In this document: piece by piece, positions 59,454-64,000 of the stretch
Layout: each line of letters begins with the position of its first letter
Numbering within the stretch: position 1 is the stretch's first letter
Source: Synergistaceae bacterium UBA6101
Lineage (GTDB): Bacteria; Synergistota; Synergistia; Synergistales; Synergistaceae
Reading direction: 5' to 3'
Length of the DNA: 64,000 bases
Assembly (NCBI GenBank): GCA_002428495.1
Contig: DIWR01000027.1
Location: 82,542-146,541 of the forward strand
Made by a program: the position numbers and the translations under genes
Notes under the pieces: model-generated
The model's input: the letters and a program-made list of their open reading frames with translations, nothing else
Told to the model about the DNA's origin: nothing
Databases searched by the model: none

Positions 59454-59485
59454 GAATAACTTGACATACTATTGTCAGGTTATTC
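59454..59485. terminator. Long hairpin downstream of the TauE-like gene
   Basis: GAATAACTTGACA (59454-59466) and TGTCAGGTTATTC (59473-59485) pair over 13 bp with one wobble and a 6-nt loop. It lies 24 nt past the permease stop on the - strand. No U-tract follows in either direction, so it may be a transcript-end stabiliser or a protein-binding dyad, not a classical terminator. Confidence 0.5.
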
Positions 59486-59508
59486 GTTCCCGGCCGGAGT
59501 GAAAAATA

Positions 59509-60312
59509 TTAGAAGAACATCGAAATTGCCATTAATATAATAAATACAATAAAAAATGGGCCATAGAATTTTTCCAAAGTTTTTTTGTTTATCCGTTTAC
59601 CAAATAAAGGTCCGAGGATCGCACCGGTTATAGTTCCAGATGCAAGCAGGATCACCAGTAGCCAATTGAGAGTTCCAAATGCGCTGCGGGTCACCACTCC
59701 TGTAATAGCTATAAAAAATAGCACCATGACCGATGTTCCCACTACCTCTAAAGAGGAAAGACCCATGCTGTTCAGTCCTGCAAGGATTGGAGGCGTGCCG
59801 CTTGTACCGAGCATACCTGACATTAGCCCGCCAAGTAGCCCAAATACCAAGCCTTTTACTATAAAAAGTTTTGAAATAGGCTTACTTTCATTAGCATTAG
59901 GCTCTTCGAGTTGTCCGTTTTCTGATATTTCTCCTTTGACTTGCTTTTTCTTTCTTGAAATCACCATTCCGGTTCCCATGACTAGAAGAAAGATTCCAAA
60001 TATTATTTTAAGAACTTTTACCGGAATAATTGTGACAAGATAGGAACCGGAGACTACTCCGACAATTCCGCCTGCCACAAGCAGAAATCCTGTTTTTGGC
60101 TTTACATTTCCTGCCCTGTAGTGACTTATTGAAGCAGCCAGGGTTGTCGGGATAATTGTTGCAAGAGATACAGACACAGCCTGATCCATTGAAATAGCAA
60201 ACAGTCCTGTCAGCATTCCGACATAAAATATTCCTCCGCCTCCACCAATTAAAGAAATTAGAAGCCCTATGACAAGCCCTGCCACAGGTAATAAATAAAT
60301 CGACAAATGCAC
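59509..60312 (-). CDS. TauE/SafE-family membrane permease
   Basis: Integral membrane protein with about eight hydrophobic segments in two repeats, each opening with a glycine-rich motif (GLVIGLLISLIGGGGGIFYVGML and GLLGGLMSGMLGTSGTPPILAG), the signature of TauE/SafE. A hydrophilic loop (KKKQVKGEISENGQLEEPNANESK) joins the halves. Members export sulfite, sulfoacetate or similar anions; the substrate here is unknown. 267 residues; GTG 60312 follows GAGGTGA. A GCCAGC/GCTGGC dyad lies 20-45 nt upstream of the start. Confidence 0.88.
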   Translation of the reverse strand: MHLSIYLLPVAGLVIGLLISLIGGGGGIFYVGMLTGLFAISMDQAVSVSLATIIPTTLAASISHYRAGNVKPKTGFLLVAGGIVGVVSGSYLVTIIPVKVLKIIFGIFLLVMGTGMVISRKKKQVKGEISENGQLEEPNANESKPISKLFIVKGLVFGLLGGLMSGMLGTSGTPPILAGLNSMGLSSLEVVGTSVMVLFFIAITGVVTRSAFGTLNWLLVILLASGTITGAILGPLFGKRINKKTLEKFYGPFFIVFIILMAISMFF

Positions 60313-60432
60313 TATATCACCTCTTAAAATCGCCAGCTAATTTTTCAAAGGCTGGCAACGAATTTTCAATAGTTTTGAAGCCGACACAGTAAGAAACGCG
60401 AAAATTCCCAAAGAAAACACGGAGGCAAGACA

Positions 60433-60630
60433 ATGATAAAGTGCATGAGCCTGTTCAGTCAAATACTATCTGAGATCTCGTTATCTTCAGTAAGCTTTGA
60501 GCAGCTTGTGATGAAACACGAAAACAACTGTAACGCAAACGTTCAACACTTGTTTATGCAAACGAAAACAGAAGCGCAGATCTGCATAAGACAACAGTCC
60601 GGAACAAAGCCTTGCTATTTTATCCAATGA
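60433..60630 (+). pseudogene. Transposase N-terminal remnant, probably IS4-type with DUF4372
   Basis: The only + strand frame with gene-like features after 2.6 kb. GGAGG lies 7 nt before ATG 60433. The product opens MIKCMSLFSQILSEISLSSV and continues FEQLVMKHENN, resembling the DUF4372 start of IS4-family transposases (xFSQIL..I....F..LVKKH). Similarity ends near residue 35 and the frame stops at 65, so no DDE domain exists. It reads as the truncated end of an insertion sequence. Terminal inverted repeats were not found. Confidence 0.4.
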
Positions 60631-60645
60631 AGAACTGGCCTGCTG

Positions 60646-61023
60646 TTATCCGACTCTGAATTCAATTGATAGCATGTCTGGGTCATATACGTAGAAATAT
60701 GTGCTGTTCTCATCGGGTTTCCTGATCTCCGTAGCATTGTATCCCATGTCGAGTGCCTGCTGCTGTTTTGCAACGATGCCTTCTTCATCTGTGTAGAAGC
60801 AGGCTACCAAACCTTTTGATGTGCACTTGTCACCTCTGGATGCGCATACCAGTTCCACTTCGATCTCACCGCTCTCATCTTCCATAAAGCAGAGCGATGC
60901 TCCTCCCAGAGTCTCTTCACCGGCCGTAAATTCTCTGAATGGTTTCAACCCAACGAAATCCTGATAAAATTTCTTCGATGCTTCAATATCTCTGCACATG
61001 ATTGTCATTCTGAATTTTTTCAT
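60646..61023 (-). CDS. VOC (glyoxalase/bleomycin-resistance fold) protein
   Basis: Single-domain vicinal-oxygen-chelate protein of 125 residues: KKFRMTIMCRDIEASKKFYQDFVGLKPF at the start and YFYVYDPDMLSIEFRVG at the end, which fit one beta-alpha-beta-beta-beta pair. The usual N-terminal metal histidine is replaced (MTIMCRD), so a zinc lyase such as GloA is unlikely. The terminal Glu of IEF is kept. ATG 61023 with GGAGG is preferred; the frame is open to 61104 without a better site. A strong promoter and a perfect palindrome lie directly upstream. Confidence 0.85.
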   Translation of the reverse strand: MKKFRMTIMCRDIEASKKFYQDFVGLKPFREFTAGEETLGGASLCFMEDESGEIEVELVCASRGDKCTSKGLVACFYTDEEGIVAKQQQALDMGYNATEIRKPDENSTYFYVYDPDMLSIEFRVG

Positions 61024-61036
61024 TTTAACCTCCATC

Positions 61037-61097
61037 TCGCAGCAATGCTGCGATGCAAAATTACAGTAATAATATAACTTTTTCTGCCGATTGACAA
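61037..61097 (-). promoter_or_regulatory. Promoter of the VOC gene with a leader palindrome
   Basis: On the - strand TTGTCA (61097-61092), 17 bp, TATTAT (61074-61069). Just past the expected start point lies TCGCAGCA-A-TGCTGCGA (61037-61053), a perfect 8-bp palindrome with a single central base, 5 nt from the ribosome site. It could be an operator or an RNA hairpin limiting translation. Confidence 0.6.
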
Positions 61098-61211
61098 CTT
61101 TCATCTTACGAGGATTCTATACTTTTGCATCCCCATTTGTTGCTATAAAACAGTTCTTTTTACACCAACATCCAGCCTGCTCACTAGACCCTGAAAGAAT
61201 TAGAAGGGGTT

Positions 61212-62585
61212 TCAACACTCTTTCACCCTTGACATAGATACTACTGTCTCAACATGCCCTGTCTGCGGGAACATGTCGAATGGCTGGATGTTTTTGATGA
61301 CGTAACCGTTTGATATCAGGCTCTTTATGTCTCGTGCAAGCGTCGCTGGACCGCAGGAGACGTATACTATTTTTTGTGGTGATATCTTTATTATCGAGGC
61401 TATGACCCTGGGATCGCATCCTGTCCTTGGAGGATCGAGCACTACTGTTTCGAATTTATTGCCGGAGAGGGATTCTGTTACATCTTCAGCTGATCCTGAA
61501 TGGCCTGTTATGTTATTCAGGGTGTTTAGCTCCGCGTTGATCTTCAGGTATTTCGAAGCCTGTGGCCACTCCTCCACTGCCGTGACATGCTTTGCCCCCT
61601 GTGAGAGGAACGCAGTCAGAGTTCCTGCTCCAGAATACAGTTCAAGAATGTTTTGGGGAGATCCACCTGCTGCCATATTTGCCGCATATTTATAAAGCTC
61701 AAGCGCCTGTTCTGAATTGATCTGAAAGAAGGAGGATATCTCGAAGCTGAATCTGTATTTTCCTAACACTTCCTCCATAACTGTTTCGCCATAAATAGAA
61801 GAAAACTCATCTCCCCAGATGAAGTTGCCCTTTGATGGGTTTTTATTGAAGACCATGCCTCTGAGATGATCAGAATGTCCAAGGGCTATACTTTTAAGCT
61901 TCCGCGTCTCATTCCTGTCAGCAGATCTGCCCGCTACGACCCCGCATAGGCTCTGTTCAGTATACCTTGCTGTTCGAAATACAAGATGTCTTATAAAACC
62001 CATAAGATGGTGGCTCTTTTCATTCCATCCCTCAAGCCCGGCCTCTTTCAAATCGTGTGTAAGAGAAACAACATTTGACTCCAGCTTTGGAAGAAGTATC
62101 GGACACCCTATAAAAGGAACTATATCGTGGCTCCTGTTTTTATAGAAGCCGGCAAGAAATTTTTCCCTGCGGTCAGTCTGGACCGGTAGAGAGGCCTTGT
62201 TTCTGTAGCCCCACTGTGATGGCGAGGGAATGCATTTATCAACGGATGGATCAGGTACGCCGCCGATCCTTTTGATCGCGTCATAGACAGTCTTATTCTT
62301 TAATTGAAGTTGAGATGCGTAATCAATGTGCTGCAGCTGACAGCCTCCGCACTTCCCGAAGAGCGGGCAAAGCGGTTTTATTCTTATTGGGGAGTCATTG
62401 TGCCTCACGATGACCTTTGCTGTCGCATAGTTCTTTTTTGCCTGGACTATACGGCAAGTAACCTCTTCTTCAGGAAGCGCATCGGGAACAAAGACAACGA
62501 AGCGTTCATCTCCGAGCCTGACTATGCCCTCTCCCTCGTTGTTTATCTCAGTAATTTTAAATTTCTTAATATCTCCCTGAAGCAT
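61212..62585 (-). CDS. rlmD: 23S rRNA (uracil-5-)-methyltransferase, RumA/RlmD family
   Basis: SAM-dependent tRNA/rRNA m5U methyltransferase. A TRAM domain at the N-terminus (FKITEINNEGEGIVRLGDERFVVF) is followed by a [4Fe-4S] cysteine set (CPLFGKCGGCQLQH plus an upstream or later Cys), FFQINSEQALELYKYA, the SAM motif ILELYSGAGTLTAFL and the catalytic block VVLDPPRTGCDP plus KIVYVSCGPATLARD. 457 residues. It may methylate U1939 or U747 of 23S rRNA; the family alone does not decide this. ATG 62585. Confidence 0.93.
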   Translation of the reverse strand: MLQGDIKKFKITEINNEGEGIVRLGDERFVVFVPDALPEEEVTCRIVQAKKNYATAKVIVRHNDSPIRIKPLCPLFGKCGGCQLQHIDYASQLQLKNKTVYDAIKRIGGVPDPSVDKCIPSPSQWGYRNKASLPVQTDRREKFLAGFYKNRSHDIVPFIGCPILLPKLESNVVSLTHDLKEAGLEGWNEKSHHLMGFIRHLVFRTARYTEQSLCGVVAGRSADRNETRKLKSIALGHSDHLRGMVFNKNPSKGNFIWGDEFSSIYGETVMEEVLGKYRFSFEISSFFQINSEQALELYKYAANMAAGGSPQNILELYSGAGTLTAFLSQGAKHVTAVEEWPQASKYLKINAELNTLNNITGHSGSAEDVTESLSGNKFETVVLDPPRTGCDPRVIASIIKISPQKIVYVSCGPATLARDIKSLISNGYVIKNIQPFDMFPQTGHVETVVSMSRVKEC

Positions 62586-62611
62586 GTACTCCCTCCAAAA
62601 AGGCCGAATAG

Positions 62612-62640
62612 AAAAAGGAGCGGGGAAATCTCCCCGCCCC
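62612..62640 (-). terminator. Rho-independent terminator of the 2-oxoacid oxidoreductase operon
   Basis: GGAGCGGGGA (62617-62626) pairs with TCCCCGCCCC (62631-62640) over 10 bp with one G-U and a 4-nt loop; the - strand runs on with five Ts. It separates this operon from rlmD. Confidence 0.92.
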
Positions 62641-62667
62641 CTCTGACAGATTATATCAGATTTGTAT

Positions 62668-63237
62668 CTACTTCCTTGCAGCCATTGCCTCGTTCATCAT
62701 TTGATATCCGTATTCAAAGGCCTTTTCGTTGAGTTCTTCTGTTCCTTTGGGAACTCTTGCAAGGATAGCCTTTTTGATCGCTTCCGGCTTTGTAAGGTTC
62801 TTTACTTCAAGGACCTTCGCAGCTGTGCCGAGTGCTACCATATTGACCACGAGTTCACGGCCGAGTTTTTCTCTTGCTGTTCTTACTATTGGGAGAAGGT
62901 ATACATCGGCATCAAGCTTGGGGGGCTCTGTTACAAAGAAATCGTCAAGGATGACGGTTGCGCCCTTTGCTGTATCGTGGCTGTACTGGTCACATGCTTT
63001 CTGAGTAAGGATGATCTGAAGGTTGGGATGTGCTGCCTTCGGGTAGTCTATCTCAGCGCGGTCATATACGACTTCTGATTTGGAAGCTCCGCCGCGGGCT
63101 TCGGGACCGTATGCCTGACTCTGAACAGAATTGAGGCCCTCTGTATTAAGTGCGGCAGCCTCACCCAGGATCACTGCGGCGAGGATGACTCCCTGTCCGC
63201 CGGATCCAGCAACGCGAATTTCAAAACGTTCGCTCAT
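62668..63237 (-). CDS. korC: 2-oxoacid:acceptor oxidoreductase, gamma subunit
   Basis: Gamma subunit (PorG/KorC fold) of a CoA- and ferredoxin-dependent 2-oxoacid dehydrogenase. RVAGSGGQGVILAAVILGEAA and QSQAYGPEARGGASKSEVV are diagnostic, and the C-terminal region with EELNEKAFEYGYQM is typical of the 2-oxoglutarate/isovalerate-type subfamily. 189 residues. It lies 13 nt after the beta subunit. In an amino-acid fermenter such an enzyme decarboxylates 2-oxoacids from deaminated amino acids and passes electrons to ferredoxin. Confidence 0.92.
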   Translation of the reverse strand: MSERFEIRVAGSGGQGVILAAVILGEAAALNTEGLNSVQSQAYGPEARGGASKSEVVYDRAEIDYPKAAHPNLQIILTQKACDQYSHDTAKGATVILDDFFVTEPPKLDADVYLLPIVRTAREKLGRELVVNMVALGTAAKVLEVKNLTKPEAIKKAILARVPKGTEELNEKAFEYGYQMMNEAMAARK

Positions 63238-63250
63238 GATCCGTTACCCC

Positions 63251-64000
63251 CTATGCCTTCTGAGCGCGTGCAATGACTTCATCATAGCGCTCAGTGTATT
63301 CGCGGGCATCTTCGATATTGACGAATTCGCCAATGATGATCTTGCCCTTGAGTTCTTCAGCAGTCATTGTGTCGGCCTTGGCCTTCATGACTGAGTTGTC
63401 CTTAAGAAAATTGAAATTATCCATCGGACGGCTGCGCTTGTTCTTACGGCCAAACTGAGTGTGGCAGAAGGAGACGATTTCGACTACTGCAAAACCCTTC
63501 TTCTGGTGCAGGATGGCCTTTTTGAGTATCTGCTCGCACATTGCGGGCTGAGCAACTGTTGCACGTGCAACGAATGTGGCTCCTGCGCCTTCAGCCAGTT
63601 TGCAGATGTCGAATGTCGGGTCGACTGCACCGTAAGGAGCTGTTGATGCAAATGCGCCTTCAGGTGTTGTCGGGGAAGCCTGTCCGCCGGTCATACCGTA
63701 GATGTTGTTGTTCATTACTACAGCAGTGATGCCTATGTTGCGGCGGCATGCGTGGATAAAGTGGTTTCCTCCGATAGCGGTTCCGTCACCGTCTCCCATT
63801 ACGTTGACGATGGTGAGACCGGGATTTGCCATTTTAACTCCTGTAGCAAATGCGAGTGAACGTCCGTGCGCCGTGTGGAGCGTGCATGCGTCAATGTATC
63901 CGGGCATACGGCTAGAGCATCCGATACCTGAAGAAATGCATATCTGATCCTGGGGGATCTTAAGGTCAGCGAGGGCGCGGAGAATTGCGTGCATTATTAT
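63251..64000 (-). CDS. korB: 2-oxoacid:acceptor oxidoreductase, beta (TPP-binding) subunit, 5' end beyond window
   Basis: The frame is open to the window edge, so the true start lies outside; the internal ATG at 63994 is within the conserved helix. ISSGIGCSSRMPGYIDACTLHTAHGRSLAFATG-type sequence, then NVMGDGDGTAIGGNHFIHACRRN (the TPP/Mg GDGD...N motif) and NNNIYGMTGGQASPTT identify the beta subunit of 2-oxoglutarate/2-oxoisovalerate ferredoxin oxidoreductases. The alpha and, if present, delta subunits should lie upstream on the - strand outside the window. Confidence 0.93.
   Translation of the reverse strand: MIMHAILRALADLKIPQDQICISSGIGCSSRMPGYIDACTLHTAHGRSLAFATGVKMANPGLTIVNVMGDGDGTAIGGNHFIHACRRNIGITAVVMNNNIYGMTGGQASPTTPEGAFASTAPYGAVDPTFDICKLAEGAGATFVARATVAQPAMCEQILKKAILHQKKGFAVVEIVSFCHTQFGRKNKRSRPMDNFNFLKDNSVMKAKADTMTAEELKGKIIIGEFVNIEDAREYTERYDEVIARAQKA

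Noticed and set aside
59454..59485. Another GACATATGTC regulon site (TTGACA...TGTCAG)
   Set aside because: The half-sites are spaced by eight bases, not four, and the element is a 13-bp hairpin downstream of the TauE-like gene, so it does not match the regulon motif.
1..64000. CRISPR array, rRNA genes, prophage or integrase
   Set aside because: No regularly spaced repeats, rRNA segments, phage structural genes or recombinase genes were seen.

Overview
The window looks like chromosomal DNA of an anaerobic, amino-acid-fermenting, diderm bacterium, most plausibly a member of the Synergistota. This is inferred from gene content, not from a marker-gene match. The pointers are histidine breakdown through HutH, HutI and glutamate formimidoyltransferase, an arginine deiminase/ornithine carbamoyltransferase pair, MeaB, a ferredoxin-linked 2-oxoacid oxidoreductase, an orange-protein-like MinD/NifX cluster, and diaminopimelate dehydrogenase. 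A complete RND pump with an outer-membrane factor argues for two membranes. Base composition is mid-GC by eye and falls visibly in the accessory stretch around 56-60.5 kb.

Layout: 1-2.55 kb carries the end of a hut operon on the + strand. A bidirectional terminator follows, and from 2.6 kb to the end every intact gene lies on the - strand. 2.6-9.1 kb: queA, a SpoIID-like protein, DUF2905, ruvB-ruvA-ruvC, yebC and nadE. 9.2-11.6 kb: argF/arcB and arcA. 11.8-25 kb: an envelope and isoprenoid supercluster (ispG, rseP, dxr, cdsA, uppS, udg, a P-loop/Asp23-like protein, murA, wecB, a WecA-like transferase), then an rpiB-upp fusion, meaB and a Gfo/Idh/MocA oxidoreductase. 25-36.3 kb: pgeF, folC, valS, engB, lon, clpX, clpP and tig. 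36.5 kb: tRNA-Gly(CCC). 36.7-42.7 kb: the RND pump. 42.8-46.7 kb: a membrane metallophosphoesterase and a GGDEF/HD-GYP sensor. 46.9-50.7 kb: a DUF5320-DUF134-NifU-NifX-MinD-MinD-NifX cluster. 51-56 kb: a disulfide reductase, a flavoprotein and ddh-dapB-dapA. 56-60.6 kb: an accessory patch with a lipid-type glycosyltransferase carrying an extra LRAT/NlpC-like domain, its probable TetR repressor, a TauE permease and several gene relics. 60.6-64 kb: a VOC protein, rlmD and two subunits of a 2-oxoacid:acceptor oxidoreductase.

The genes fit a fermentative life on peptides. Histidine and arginine feed carbon and ATP formation, and 2-oxoacids are oxidised with ferredoxin. The long - strand operons couple envelope synthesis, DNA repair and protein quality control. 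Many starts are TTG or GTG nested in the preceding stop codon, and one NifU-like gene appears to start at ATT.

The least ordinary parts are (i) the glycosyltransferase/LRAT-like fusion with a TetR gene, where the same 12-bp palindrome precedes both genes; (ii) the orange-protein-like cluster, whose promoter is bracketed by two GACATATGTC palindromes that recur before the disulfide reductase gene; (iii) the RpiB-Upp and P-loop/Asp23 fusions; and (iv) relics of a metallo-beta-lactamase gene, an rlmD copy and a transposase.
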